Positions 46,586 to 57,485 of a stretch of 64,000 nt of DNA are shown in pieces. The notes beneath the pieces were generated by a model, which was not told the DNA's origin, made no database searches, and saw only the letters and a program-made list of their open reading frames with translations. The stretch's first letter is position 1; every line of letters starts with the position of its first letter. Origin of the DNA: Mycolicibacter sp. MU0083 (lineage in GTDB: Bacteria; Actinomycetota; Actinomycetes; Mycobacteriales; Mycobacteriaceae); assembly GCF_963378075.1 (NCBI RefSeq), contig NZ_OY726394.1, positions 3,844,001 through 3,908,000 on the forward strand, given 5' to 3'. A program made the position numbers and the translations under genes.

Positions 46586-49495
46586 CTACCGGTTGTGCGC
46601 CAACTCCCCGGTCGCCTCGTCGGCGTCGCGGCGTGCGCGTTCGGCCGCGACCCGATGCCGGGCGGCCTTCCCCCCGACGTGCGGCAACACGTTGATGGGC
46701 CACCAGAACCAGCGGCCCAGCAGGGCGGCGATCGACGGTGTCATGAATGCCCGCACGATCAAGGTGTCGAACATCAGCCCCAGCCCGATGGTGGTGCCGA
46801 TCTGGCCGATGATGCGCAGGTCGCTGACCGCCATCGACGCCATGGTGAACGCGAACACCAGTCCGGCCGAGGTCACCACCTTCCCGGTGCCGCCCATCGC
46901 CCGGATGATGCCGGTGTTCAGCCCGGCGTGGATCTCCTCCTTGAGCCGGGAGACCAGCATCAGGTTGTAGTCCGACCCCACCGCCAGCAGGACGATCACG
47001 CTCATCACCAACACCAGCCAGTGCAACTGGATGCCGATCAGGTACTGCCAGAACAGCACCGACAGCCCGAACGACGCGCCCAGCGACAGCGCCACCGTTC
47101 CCACGATCACCAGCGCGGCGATCAGCGCACGGGTGATCAGCAGCATGATGACGAAAATCAGGCACAGCGAAGCGATCCCGGCGATCAGCAGGTCGTAGTT
47201 GGAACCGTCGTGCATGTCCTTGAACAACGACGCGGTCCCGCCCAGGTAGATCTCGGCGTCCTCGAGCGGCGTCCCCTTGAGCGCTTCCTCGGCCGCCGTC
47301 CGGATCTTGTCGATGTGCGAAATGCCTTCGGCGGTAGCCGGATTGCCGCGGTGACTGATCATCATCCGCACGGCCTTGCCGTCCGGGGATAAGAACATGT
47401 TCATCGCACGCTTGAAGTCCGGGTTCTCGAAAATCTCCGGCGGCAGATAGAACGAGTCGTCGTTCTTGGCCTCGTCGAACGCCTTGCCCATCGCGGTGGC
47501 GTTTTCGGCCATGTCGTCCATCTGGGCGAAGATCCCGGACATGGTGCTGTGCATCGTCAGCATCATCGTCCGCATGGTCTCCATGGTGTCGATCATCGGC
47601 GGGAAGGTGGCGAGCATCTGCGGCATCAGCGCATCCATGTCGCCCATGTGCCCGATCATCTTGTCCATGCTCTCGCTCATCGGATCGACGCTGTCGACCA
47701 TGTCGAACGCCGAGCGCAACGAGAAGCAGATCGGGATGTCGTAGCAGTGCGGTTCCCAGTAGAAGTAGCTGCGGATCGGCCGCCAGAAATCCTCGAAATC
47801 GGCGATGTGGTCCCGGATCTCGTAGATCTGCTGCTGCAGGTCGTCCATGTCCACCACCATCTCGTGGGTGGTGCCGGCCAGTTGGCTCATGAAGCCGTGC
47901 ATCTGGCGCATGGTGGCGATGGTCTCGCCCATCGCCTCGGCCTGGGTCAGCATGTCGTCCATGCGCTTCTTCTGGAACTGCATGGTCTGCATCTGACCGG
48001 CGTTCTGCATGCTGATCTGGAACGGGATCGAGGTGTGCTCCAGCGGGGTGCCCTGCGGGCGGGTGATGGCCTGCACCCGGGAGATCCCGACGACCTTGAA
48101 CACCGCCTTGGCCAGCTTGTCGATGATCAGGAAGTCCGCCGGGTTGCGCATGTCGTGGTCGGCCTTGATCAGCAACACCTCGGGCAGCATCCGGGACTGC
48201 GAGAAGTGCCGGTCGGCGGCGGCGAAGCCCTCGTTGGCGGGGATGTCGGTGGGGATGTATTTGCGGTCGTCGTAGGCCGGCGTATAGCCCGGCAGTGTCA
48301 GCAGGCCCACCGCCGCCACCGCCAGCGCGGCGACCAGCACCGGCGCCGGCCAGCGGACGATCACCGTGGCCACCCGCCGCCAGCCGCGGGTGCTGGTGGC
48401 GCGCTTGGGGTCGAACAGGCCGAATCGGCTGCCGACGGTGATGATCGCCGGGCCCAGCGTCAGCGCGGAGAAGACCGAGACGAGCATCCCGACCGCGCAG
48501 GGGATGCCCAGCGAGACGAAGTAGGGCATCCGGGTGAAGTGGAGGCAGAACACCGCGCCGGCGATGGTCAGGCCCGACCCCAGGATGACGTGGGCGACGC
48601 CCTCGAACGCCGTGTAGTAGGCGCTTTCGCGGTCCTCCCCGTTCTGGCGCGCCTCGTGGTAGCGGCCGATCAGGAAGATCGCGTAGTCGGTGCCGGCGGC
48701 GATCGCCAGCGAGACGATCAGGTTGACGGCGAACGTGGTCAGCCCGACCCAGTGGTTATGCCCCAGGAACGCCACCACGCCGCTGGCCGCGTTCAGTTCC
48801 ATGTAGACCATGCCCAGCAGCACCGCGACGGTGATGATCGACCGGTAGACCAGCAGCAACATGGTGAGGATCACCCCGATGGTGACCAGCATCATCTTGA
48901 ACATCGACTTGTCGCCGGCGTGGTTCATGTCCTTGGCGAGTGCCGCGGTGCCGGTGACATAGACGGTCAGCCCCGGCGGGGTCTGGACCGAGTCCACGAT
49001 GTTGCGGACGGATTCGACCGAGTCGTTGGCCGCCGCCTGGCCGATGTTGCCGACGAGGTTGACCTGCACGTAGGTCGCTTGGCCGTCGGCGCTCTGGGCG
49101 CCGACGGCGGTCATCGGGTCGCCCCAGAAATCCTGGACGTGCTGGACGTGGGCGGTGTCGGCTTTGAGCTTCTCGACCACCTCGGCGTAGTACTCGTGCT
49201 CGGCGTCGCCGAGTTTGTGGTCGGCCTCCAGCACGATCATCGCGGTGCTGTCGGAGTCGGACTCCTTGAAGACCCTGCCCATCTCGGTCATGGCCTGCAT
49301 GGAGGGGGCGTCGGTGGGGCTGGCCGACACCGCGTTGGCCTTGCCGACCTCTTCCAGCGGCGGCACCGTGGCGACCAGTACCGCGATCAGCGCCACCCAC
49401 GCCAGGATGATCGGGACGGCGAACCTGCGAAGGGTGCGGGCGATGAACGGCCGGTGCGTCTGATCGCTGCCGGTGCGCGTTCCGATCCCGCTCAT
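46586..49495 (-). CDS. mmpL: MmpL4/MmpL5-type RND transporter
   Basis: 969 residues, 12 predicted transmembrane helices. Proton-relay Asp-Tyr pairs in AAGTDYAIFLIGRY (TM4) and AVGSDYNLMLVSR (TM10). Between TM7 and TM8, after about residue 500, is the long Met/Gln-rich helical hairpin (QMQTMQFQKKRMDD to MDDMAENATAMG) that marks MmpL4/5 proteins. It also carries the CYDIPICFS stretch whose cysteines sit at the hairpin tip. Such pumps export mycobactin/carboxymycobactin or drugs. Coupled to the upstream mmpS by a four-base overlap. No TetR or MarR regulator is adjacent. Confidence 0.95.
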   Translation of the reverse strand: MSGIGTRTGSDQTHRPFIARTLRRFAVPIILAWVALIAVLVATVPPLEEVGKANAVSASPTDAPSMQAMTEMGRVFKESDSDSTAMIVLEADHKLGDAEHEYYAEVVEKLKADTAHVQHVQDFWGDPMTAVGAQSADGQATYVQVNLVGNIGQAAANDSVESVRNIVDSVQTPPGLTVYVTGTAALAKDMNHAGDKSMFKMMLVTIGVILTMLLLVYRSIITVAVLLGMVYMELNAASGVVAFLGHNHWVGLTTFAVNLIVSLAIAAGTDYAIFLIGRYHEARQNGEDRESAYYTAFEGVAHVILGSGLTIAGAVFCLHFTRMPYFVSLGIPCAVGMLVSVFSALTLGPAIITVGSRFGLFDPKRATSTRGWRRVATVIVRWPAPVLVAALAVAAVGLLTLPGYTPAYDDRKYIPTDIPANEGFAAADRHFSQSRMLPEVLLIKADHDMRNPADFLIIDKLAKAVFKVVGISRVQAITRPQGTPLEHTSIPFQISMQNAGQMQTMQFQKKRMDDMLTQAEAMGETIATMRQMHGFMSQLAGTTHEMVVDMDDLQQQIYEIRDHIADFEDFWRPIRSYFYWEPHCYDIPICFSLRSAFDMVDSVDPMSESMDKMIGHMGDMDALMPQMLATFPPMIDTMETMRTMMLTMHSTMSGIFAQMDDMAENATAMGKAFDEAKNDDSFYLPPEIFENPDFKRAMNMFLSPDGKAVRMMISHRGNPATAEGISHIDKIRTAAEEALKGTPLEDAEIYLGGTASLFKDMHDGSNYDLLIAGIASLCLIFVIMLLITRALIAALVIVGTVALSLGASFGLSVLFWQYLIGIQLHWLVLVMSVIVLLAVGSDYNLMLVSRLKEEIHAGLNTGIIRAMGGTGKVVTSAGLVFAFTMASMAVSDLRIIGQIGTTIGLGLMFDTLIVRAFMTPSIAALLGRWFWWPINVLPHVGGKAARHRVAAERARRDADEATGELAHNR

Positions 49496-49941
49496 GCCGC
49501 CTTCAGCAGGCAGAACGTGTAGGCGTTGACCTCGTTGGAGACACGTTCGGCCTTGACCTCGCCGTCGACGGTGATCCGGCAGCCGATGCTGTCGCTGTCA
49601 CCCTGGGCCTGAATGCTGCCCACCACCGAGGGCAGGGTCGTGACGATGTCGAGCTGCCACGGCAGCGGAACGTCCTCGACCCGTTGCGGTTCGGAGTTGA
49701 CGTCGAAGTAGCTGATGTCGGCGATGGTTCCGGGCGGGCCGAAGATCTCGTAGGTCAGGTGCTTGGGGTTGAAGGGTTTGGTCTCGTCGTTCTGGCCGTC
49801 GGAGTACGACGGGCGCTTATCGGAGCCGAACTGGCCGTGAATCTTGTGCACGGTGAAGGCGGCGACGGCGGCCACCACCACGATCACCAGGGGTATCCAC
49901 ACCCGGCTCAGCACCTTGAAAATCGAAGTCCCCTTCACCAC
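49492..49941 (-). CDS. mmpS: MmpS accessory protein
   Basis: 149 residues. One N-terminal transmembrane helix (about 13-32), then a periplasmic beta-rich domain with LTYEIFGPPGTIADISYFDVN and the GCRITVDGEVK...YTFC end, typical of MmpS4/5. Two cysteines can form a disulfide. GTG start at 49941 followed by a second GTG; stop overlaps mmpL. Works with MmpL in siderophore or drug export. Confidence 0.94.
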   Translation of the reverse strand: MVKGTSIFKVLSRVWIPLVIVVVAAVAAFTVHKIHGQFGSDKRPSYSDGQNDETKPFNPKHLTYEIFGPPGTIADISYFDVNSEPQRVEDVPLPWQLDIVTTLPSVVGSIQAQGDSDSIGCRITVDGEVKAERVSNEVNAYTFCLLKAA

Positions 49942-50048
49942 GAGCTTTGGGTACCCTAACCCACGCCGACGGGCGTAAGCGCACGCTACCGGACTTTCCG
50001 GCGGATCGCCCAGCCCGCTCCGGCGTCGACGCCCCCGCCGCGTTTCGC

Positions 50049-50109
50049 GTTGACTTTGCGTCCAGGGCGGTGCTTACTCGCACTTTTGCGCCCCGAGCGC
50101 AGAGTCAAC
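50049..50109. repeat. Bulged hairpin with ACTCGCACTTTT loop, overlapping ligD stop
   Basis: Outer arms GTTGACTTTGCG (50049-50060) and CGCAGAGTCAAC (50098-50109), one mismatch. Symmetrical four-base internal loops (TCCA/CGAG), then inner arms GGGCG (50065-50069) and CGCCC (50089-50093), and a 19-base loop containing CTTACTCGCACTTTT. The stop codon of the polymerase gene (50105-50107) lies in the right arm. Confidence 0.75.
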
Positions 50110-51136
50110 GGGGCGGGTGGCGGTCGGTGTCCCGGCTGGGCTGCACCCGCTTGGGTTCGCCCGGCATCTTCGGGTAATTCGGCGGGTAGGGCAGATCCCC
50201 CAGACCGTGGGCCTCGTCGGCGGCCGCCATCTCCAGCAGCGGTTGCAGGGACTGCGGATGATCGCCGATGCCGCTCCACGGGTCACCGCGCCGGGCCAGC
50301 AGCGCCGGCACGGTGGCGATGGTGAAGTCGTCCGCGTCGACATCGCCCGCCAGTTCCTCCCAGGTCAGCGGGGTGGAGACGGTGGCGATCGGGGTGGCCC
50401 GCGCCGAATACGCCGACGCCATGGTGCGGTCGCGGGCGTTCTGGTTGAAGTCGACGAAGATCCGCTCGCCGCGCTCCTCCTTCCACCAGGAGGCGGTGAC
50501 GGTATCCGGTGCGCGCCGCTGCATCTCGCGGGCCAGCGCGATACCGGCGCGACGGACCTCGATGAAATCCCAGTCGGCGCTGATCGGAAGGTAGACGTGC
50601 AGGCCGCGACCGCCGGAGGTCTTGACGTGGCCGACCAGCCCCAGCTCGTCGAGCAGCGGGCGCAGCACGTCCAGCGCGACCGCGCGGGCCTCCGCGAAGC
50701 CGGTACCGGGCTGCGGATCCAGGTCGACGCGCAGTTCGTCGGGATGGTCGGTGTCGGCGCAGCGCACCGGCCAGGGATGGAAGGTGACGGTGCTCATCTG
50801 CACGGCCCACAGGATGTCGGCGGGCCGGACGACCTTGAGGACGTCGGCGGTGCGCCCGGAGGGGAACGTCACCCGGCACGTTTCCACGTTCTCGGGGTGT
50901 CCCCGGGGCAGTCGTTTGGAGTAGACCTCGGCACCGCCGATCCCGTCGGGGAACCGTTGCAGGTGCGTGGGCCGGCCCGCCAACCGGTTCAGCAGCGGGC
51001 CGCCGGCCACCGCCAGGTAGTAGTCGGCCAGTGCCCGCTTGGTGCCGGCGGCGCCCAACCGCGGGTAGTACACCTTGTCGCCGCTGGTGAAGCGGACGGC
51101 GACGCCGTCGACATCCAACTCCTCCGCGCCGGTCAC
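50105..51136 (-). CDS. LigD-type primase/polymerase domain protein (Rv3730c-like)
   Basis: 343 residues, a stand-alone LigD polymerase (AEP/PrimPol) domain. Adds nucleotides or ribonucleotides at DNA ends during non-homologous end joining or gap repair. Catalytic DLDPQPG in RVDLDPQ, with VKTSGGRGLHVYLP and SWWKEERGERIFVDFNQNARDRT as further conserved blocks. Directly downstream of ligC (one base between), so the pair is likely co-transcribed. This tandem same-strand layout differs from the divergent one I recall for M. tuberculosis Rv3730c/Rv3731. The last codons lie in an inverted repeat. Confidence 0.94.
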   Translation of the reverse strand: MTGAEELDVDGVAVRFTSGDKVYYPRLGAAGTKRALADYYLAVAGGPLLNRLAGRPTHLQRFPDGIGGAEVYSKRLPRGHPENVETCRVTFPSGRTADVLKVVRPADILWAVQMSTVTFHPWPVRCADTDHPDELRVDLDPQPGTGFAEARAVALDVLRPLLDELGLVGHVKTSGGRGLHVYLPISADWDFIEVRRAGIALAREMQRRAPDTVTASWWKEERGERIFVDFNQNARDRTMASAYSARATPIATVSTPLTWEELAGDVDADDFTIATVPALLARRGDPWSGIGDHPQSLQPLLEMAAADEAHGLGDLPYPPNYPKMPGEPKRVQPSRDTDRHPPR

Positions 51137-51137
51137 C

Positions 51138-52181
51138 TCAGGCCTCCAGCACGTCGCCCAGGTCGTAGTTCAGCGGCACCTCGAGCTGGTCGAAGGTGCA
51201 GCTCGCCGGGTCGCGGTCCGGGCGCCACCGCAGCAGTTTCACGGTGTGCCGGAAGCGCAGGCCTTCCATCTGGTCGTAGGCCACCTCGGCGACGCGTTCG
51301 GGCCGGATCGGGATCCACTGCTTGTCGGCCGCGGAGTTCCACCGGCTGGCCTCCCCGTCGCGGACCTCGCCGCTGCGCAGCGGCTCCAACTCGGCCTGCA
51401 GGGCCAGCCGGTCGGCGTCGCTGAACGCCGCGGCCCCGCCGACCATCACCAACTCCCCGTCGGCGTCGTAGAGCCCCAACAGCAGCGACCCGATACCGGT
51501 GCCGCTCTTGTGCACGCGGTAGCCCATCACCACGCAGTCGGCGTCGCGGTGGTGTTTGACCTTGACCATGTCGCGTTTGCCCGGCAGGTAGGGCCCGTCG
51601 ACGCGCTTGGCGATCACCCCGTCCAGCCCGGCGCCCTCGAAGGTGTCCAGCCAGCGGGTGGCCTGCTCGGGGTCGGCGGTGGCGCGGGTGACGTGACAGC
51701 TGGGACCGGCACCGATCAGCTCGGCCAGCGCGTCGCGTCGCACCCGGAACGGTTCGTCGAGCAGCGCGCGTTCCCCGGTCGCCAGCGCGTCGAAGCCGAT
51801 GAACCGCGCCGGGGTCTGCTCGGCCAGTTGCCGCACCCGGCTCTGCGCGGGGTGGATGCGCTGGCTCAGCGCGTCCCAGTCCAGCCGGGTGCGCCCGCCG
51901 ATCTCACGGGGCACCACCACTTCGCCGTCGAGCACGCAGCGCGGCGCGATCTCGGCCCGCAGCGCGTCGAGCAGTTCCGGGAAGTAACGGCCCAGCGGCT
52001 TACCGGTGCGTGACTGCAGCACGACGTCGTCGCCGTCGCGGAACACGAGGGCGCGGAAACCGTCCCACTTGGGTTCGTAGGACCAGCCGCCGTCGCCGGG
52101 GACCGTGGCCGCGGCCTTGGCGAGCATCGGGGCCACCGGCGGCGACACCGGCAGGTCCAGGCGCGGGTCCATGGTCTCCAT
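51138..52181 (-). CDS. ligC: ATP-dependent DNA ligase LigC
   Basis: 347 residues. Nucleotidyltransferase motif I KWDGFRAL with the adenylated Lys near residue 38, motif III VLDGEVVVP, GVIAKRVDG (motif IV) and VKVKHHRDADCVVMG (motif V), then an OB-fold. LigC enzymes act in base-excision or backup end-joining repair. The start may be METMDPR, used here, or MDPRLDL three codons later. Confidence 0.95.
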   Translation of the reverse strand: METMDPRLDLPVSPPVAPMLAKAAATVPGDGGWSYEPKWDGFRALVFRDGDDVVLQSRTGKPLGRYFPELLDALRAEIAPRCVLDGEVVVPREIGGRTRLDWDALSQRIHPAQSRVRQLAEQTPARFIGFDALATGERALLDEPFRVRRDALAELIGAGPSCHVTRATADPEQATRWLDTFEGAGLDGVIAKRVDGPYLPGKRDMVKVKHHRDADCVVMGYRVHKSGTGIGSLLLGLYDADGELVMVGGAAAFSDADRLALQAELEPLRSGEVRDGEASRWNSAADKQWIPIRPERVAEVAYDQMEGLRFRHTVKLLRWRPDRDPASCTFDQLEVPLNYDLGDVLEA

Positions 52182-52196
52182 GATGGGCGCCGGCGC

Positions 52197-53102
<906 letters not shown>

Positions 53103-53128
53103 GAAGCGACGATAACGTGCGGGTATAT

Positions 53129-53140
53129 ACCCCCGGGGGT
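53129..53140 (+). promoter_or_regulatory. CsoR/CstR-like GC palindrome before DUF302 gene
   Basis: Perfect palindrome ACCCCCGGGGGT preceded by TATAT, giving a TATACCCCC-GGGGGT arrangement. This resembles the operators of CsoR-family (copper or persulfide sensing) repressors. It lies 40 bases before the DUF302 start. The TATAT could be part of a -10 element. No csoR-type gene is in the window, so the regulator is inferred. Confidence 0.5.
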
Positions 53141-53179
53141 TTCTGGTAGGCTGGCGGCAACACCGACCAAGGAGGATTC

Positions 53180-53584
53180 ATGTCCGTCGCATTGAGCACC
53201 GCGGTGACCGGCTCCGATTTCGACACGGTCGTCGCCAAGACCCGGGAAGCCCTGAAGGACAACGGCTTCGGCGTTCTGACCGAGATCGACATGCAGGCGA
53301 CGCTGAAAGCCAAGCTCGGCGAGGAGATGGAACGCTACCTGATCCTGGGCGCCTGCAACCCGCCGTTGGCACACCGGGCGGTGACCGTCGAGAAGCGCAT
53401 CGGCGTGCTGTTGCCCTGCAACATCGTGATCCGCGAGGACGTCGAGCATCCGGGCACCGTGCTGGTGGAGGCGATGAATCCGGCGCTGATGGCCCAAGTC
53501 GTCGACAATCCGGCGCTGGCGCCGATCGCCGACGAGGTAAGCGGGAAGATCGGCGCCGTCATCGATATCCTTTCGGGTGCGTAA
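53180..53584 (+). CDS. DUF302 protein
   Basis: 134 residues of the DUF302 fold (TTHA1732-like): DFDTVVAKTREALKDNGFGVLTEIDMQATLKAKLG, then YLILGACNPPLAHRAV, LLPCNIVIRED and VLVEAMNP. The conserved CNP and LPC cysteines are present. No signal peptide. Strong AAGGAGG ribosome site. DUF302 genes often accompany thiol, sulfide or copper responses, which fits the palindrome upstream. A Cys-rich microprotein gene follows after 23 bases. Confidence 0.9.
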   Translation: MSVALSTAVTGSDFDTVVAKTREALKDNGFGVLTEIDMQATLKAKLGEEMERYLILGACNPPLAHRAVTVEKRIGVLLPCNIVIREDVEHPGTVLVEAMNPALMAQVVDNPALAPIADEVSGKIGAVIDILSGA

Positions 53585-53607
53585 CGCGCACCTGAAAGGA
53601 ACCGCCG

Positions 53608-53751
53608 ATGTGCTATCCCGTGCCGTGTCGAGTCTGTGGCAAAACCACCTGGGCCGGTTGCGGTGATCACGTCGCCGACGTCCGCGCCCAGGTTCCCCCC
53701 GAGCAGTGGTGCGAAGGTCAGCACGACCAGCAGCACGCCCCGCACTCCTGA
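53608..53751 (+). CDS. 47-aa Cys/His-rich microprotein
   Basis: ATG after a clear GAAAGGA ribosome site. Encodes MCYPVPCRVCGKTTWAGCGD at the start and ends QQHAPHS; it has Cys at 2, 7, 10, 18 and 35 and five His. The CxxC and CGDH spacing looks like a small zinc or iron knuckle. I recall similar short MCYPVPCxxCGKTTWAGCG proteins in actinobacteria without assigned function. Probably co-transcribed with the DUF302 gene. Confidence 0.78.
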   Translation: MCYPVPCRVCGKTTWAGCGDHVADVRAQVPPEQWCEGQHDQQHAPHS

Positions 53752-53815
53752 TCCCCGTCGGCCACGCCGTCGCGGCTAGTCTCGTTCTCAGCTACCCAAC
53801 GAACGAGGAGATGCA

Positions 53816-55318
<1,503 letters not shown>

Positions 55319-55326
55319 TCGCCCGG

Positions 55327-56697
55327 CTATACCCCGGTCGCGCGCTCCAGGTCGGCCAGCGCGGTGTCGAGGTGGCCCAGCAGCCGTTGCAGGTGCGGCA
55401 CGGACCGACGGCAGCCGACCAGCCCGAAGTCGAGGTTGCCGGCGTTGCTGACCACGGTCATGTTCAGCGCCTGGCCGTCCAGTGCGATCGACATCGGGTA
55501 ATTGCCGTCCAGGCGGGCGCCGCCCCAGTACAGCGGTTCGGCCGGGCCGGGCACGTTGGAGATGACGATGTTGAACGGCGGCTTGGCCGTCGTGACGAAT
55601 CCCGGGACGGCGGCCAGCGCCAGCGGTGCCATGTTGGCCGCCGACAGCGCCAGCGCCTGGGTTCGCGGCAACTCGCTGAACACCTTCTTGTTGCGGCGCA
55701 TCGAGTCGCTGATGATCGCCAGCCGCTGCGCCGGATCGGTCTGGTCGGTGGCCAGGTTGCACAAGATCGCGCCCACCTTGTTGCCGCCGGAGTCGGCTTC
55801 GGCCTCGGTGCGCAGGCTCACCGGGACCATCGCCACCAGCGGATGCTCCGGCAGCGCCCGCTGCTCGTCGAGGTAGGCCCGCAGCGCACCGGAACACATC
55901 GCGAGCACCACGTCGTTGAGGGTGACACCGGCTGCGCGTTTGACCGCGATCACCCGCTGCACCGGCCAGGACTGCGCCGCGCACCGGCGGGCGCCGCCGA
56001 TGTTGACGTTGAGCATGGTGCGCGGCGCCTCGAACGGCAGCGTCAACTGCTGTTCGAGCAACGCGGCCCGCGCCAGCTTCACCGTCGACGGCCCGAGTGC
56101 GGCAACGTCTTTGACCATCCCGGTCAGCTGCTGCAGCGGCGACGGCGCAGCCGGGCGTGGCCGTGGGCGCGATCCAGCGGCGCTCGGTGACCACGGGGCG
56201 GACAGTTCCGGTGCCCGCGGATCGGTCGACAGGGTGCGGCTGAGCAGGCGCAGCAGCGAGACACCGTCGATCAGCGAATGGTGGATCTTGACGTAGACGG
56301 CGAAGCGGCCGTCGTCGAGCCCCTCCACCACGTGGGCCTCCCACAGCGGCCGGTGCCGGTCGAGCAGGCTGCCGTGCAGCCGCGACGTCAACTCCAGCAG
56401 GTCGCGCACCCGGCCCGGAACCGGCAGTGCGGAGCGTCGCACGTGGTACTCGAGGTCGACGTCGTCGTCGAAGGCCCAACTCAGGTTGGAGAACCCGCCG
56501 AGAATCTTCGCCGGGCGCTTCTGGAAGGCCGGCTGCAGATCGCGGGAGCGCAGCAACTCCCGGTAGATCTCGCCGACGAACTCCGGTCCGGCCCCCTCGG
56601 GCGGCTCGAAGAGCATCAGGCCACCGACGTGCATGGGGTGCTCACGCGTCTCGGTCATCAGGAATACCGAATCGGTCGGTGACATCAGTTGCATCAA
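55327..56697 (-). CDS. tgs2: Wax ester synthase/diacylglycerol acyltransferase (Tgs family, Rv3734c-like)
   Basis: 456 residues, WS/DGAT enzyme making triacylglycerol or wax esters from acyl-CoA. Active-site HHSLIDG at residues 139-145; the N-terminal MSPTDSVFLMTE and later NVPGPAEPLYWGGARLDG stretches are family signatures. Position and length match M. tuberculosis tgs2. MMQLMSP start; alternative Met at residue 5. Confidence 0.93.
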   Translation of the reverse strand: MMQLMSPTDSVFLMTETREHPMHVGGLMLFEPPEGAGPEFVGEIYRELLRSRDLQPAFQKRPAKILGGFSNLSWAFDDDVDLEYHVRRSALPVPGRVRDLLELTSRLHGSLLDRHRPLWEAHVVEGLDDGRFAVYVKIHHSLIDGVSLLRLLSRTLSTDPRAPELSAPWSPSAAGSRPRPRPAAPSPLQQLTGMVKDVAALGPSTVKLARAALLEQQLTLPFEAPRTMLNVNIGGARRCAAQSWPVQRVIAVKRAAGVTLNDVVLAMCSGALRAYLDEQRALPEHPLVAMVPVSLRTEAEADSGGNKVGAILCNLATDQTDPAQRLAIISDSMRRNKKVFSELPRTQALALSAANMAPLALAAVPGFVTTAKPPFNIVISNVPGPAEPLYWGGARLDGNYPMSIALDGQALNMTVVSNAGNLDFGLVGCRRSVPHLQRLLGHLDTALADLERATGV

Positions 56698-56744
56698 CCC
56701 ATTAGACCCCGTCTGACGTCGGCGGCGCTTGCTAGTCTTTCCCG

Positions 56745-57485
56745 GTGCGTCGCCGGCCCGTCGTCTGTGTCGCCTCGGGCCTGTGCTTGCTGGTGGCGGG
56801 GATCGTCGCGCCCACCGCCCCCGCGGAGCCGGATGCTTCCGCCGTGGCGGGCCGCACCGTCTTCCTGGATCCGGGGCACAGCGGCGCGACCGACGCCTCC
56901 TTCTCCCAGCAGGTGCCCAACGGCCGCGGCGGCACCAAGCCGTGCCAGACCAGCGGCACCTCCGCTGACGACGGCTACCCCGAACACGCCTTGAACTGGG
57001 ATGTCACCAACCGCATCCGGGCCGAGCTGGATCGCCTGGGCGTGCACACCGAACTCTCCCGCGCCGACGACTCCTCGGCGGGTCCGTGCATCGACGCGCG
57101 CGCCGCGGCGGCCAATGCGGCGCATCCGGACGCGATCGTGTCCATCCACGCCGACGGCGGGCCGGCCTCGGGCCGCGGCTTTCACGTCAACTACTCGCAC
57201 CCGGCGCTCAACGACGCCCAGGCCGGCCCGGCCGTGGCGCTGGCCGGCGACATCCGAGACGCGTTGACGGCGGCGGGTATTCCGCAATCGAGCTACCTGG
57301 GATCCGACGGCCTGTTCGGGCGGGCGGATCTGGCCGGGCTGAATCTGGCCGAATACCCGGCGGTGCTGGTGGAATTGGGCAACATGCGTAACGCCGAGGA
57401 CGCGGCACTGCTGGAGAGCCCCGACGGGCGGGACCGCTATGCGGCGGCCGTGGTCGACGGGATCGTCGCGTTCCTGTCCAGGTGA
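56745..57485 (+). CDS. N-acetylmuramoyl-L-alanine amidase, second copy
   Basis: 246 residues, signal peptide to about residue 27. Zinc amidase with His45 (DPGHSG), Glu80 (YPEHAL), His135 (SIHADGG) and catalytic Glu210 (VLVELGNMRN). Closely related to the amidase at 34367-35131, including the QVPNGRGGTKxCQT and DGLxGRADLAGLNLAEYP blocks. The next gene starts within its stop codon (GTGA), so this copy is coupled to an LpqM-like peptidase. Confidence 0.94.
   Translation: MRRRPVVCVASGLCLLVAGIVAPTAPAEPDASAVAGRTVFLDPGHSGATDASFSQQVPNGRGGTKPCQTSGTSADDGYPEHALNWDVTNRIRAELDRLGVHTELSRADDSSAGPCIDARAAAANAAHPDAIVSIHADGGPASGRGFHVNYSHPALNDAQAGPAVALAGDIRDALTAAGIPQSSYLGSDGLFGRADLAGLNLAEYPAVLVELGNMRNAEDAALLESPDGRDRYAAAVVDGIVAFLSR

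Noticed and set aside
47549..49522. 657-codon plus-strand frame antisense to mmpL
   Set aside because: His/Arg/Val-rich shadow with no family resemblance; the minus-strand MmpL is complete with motifs.
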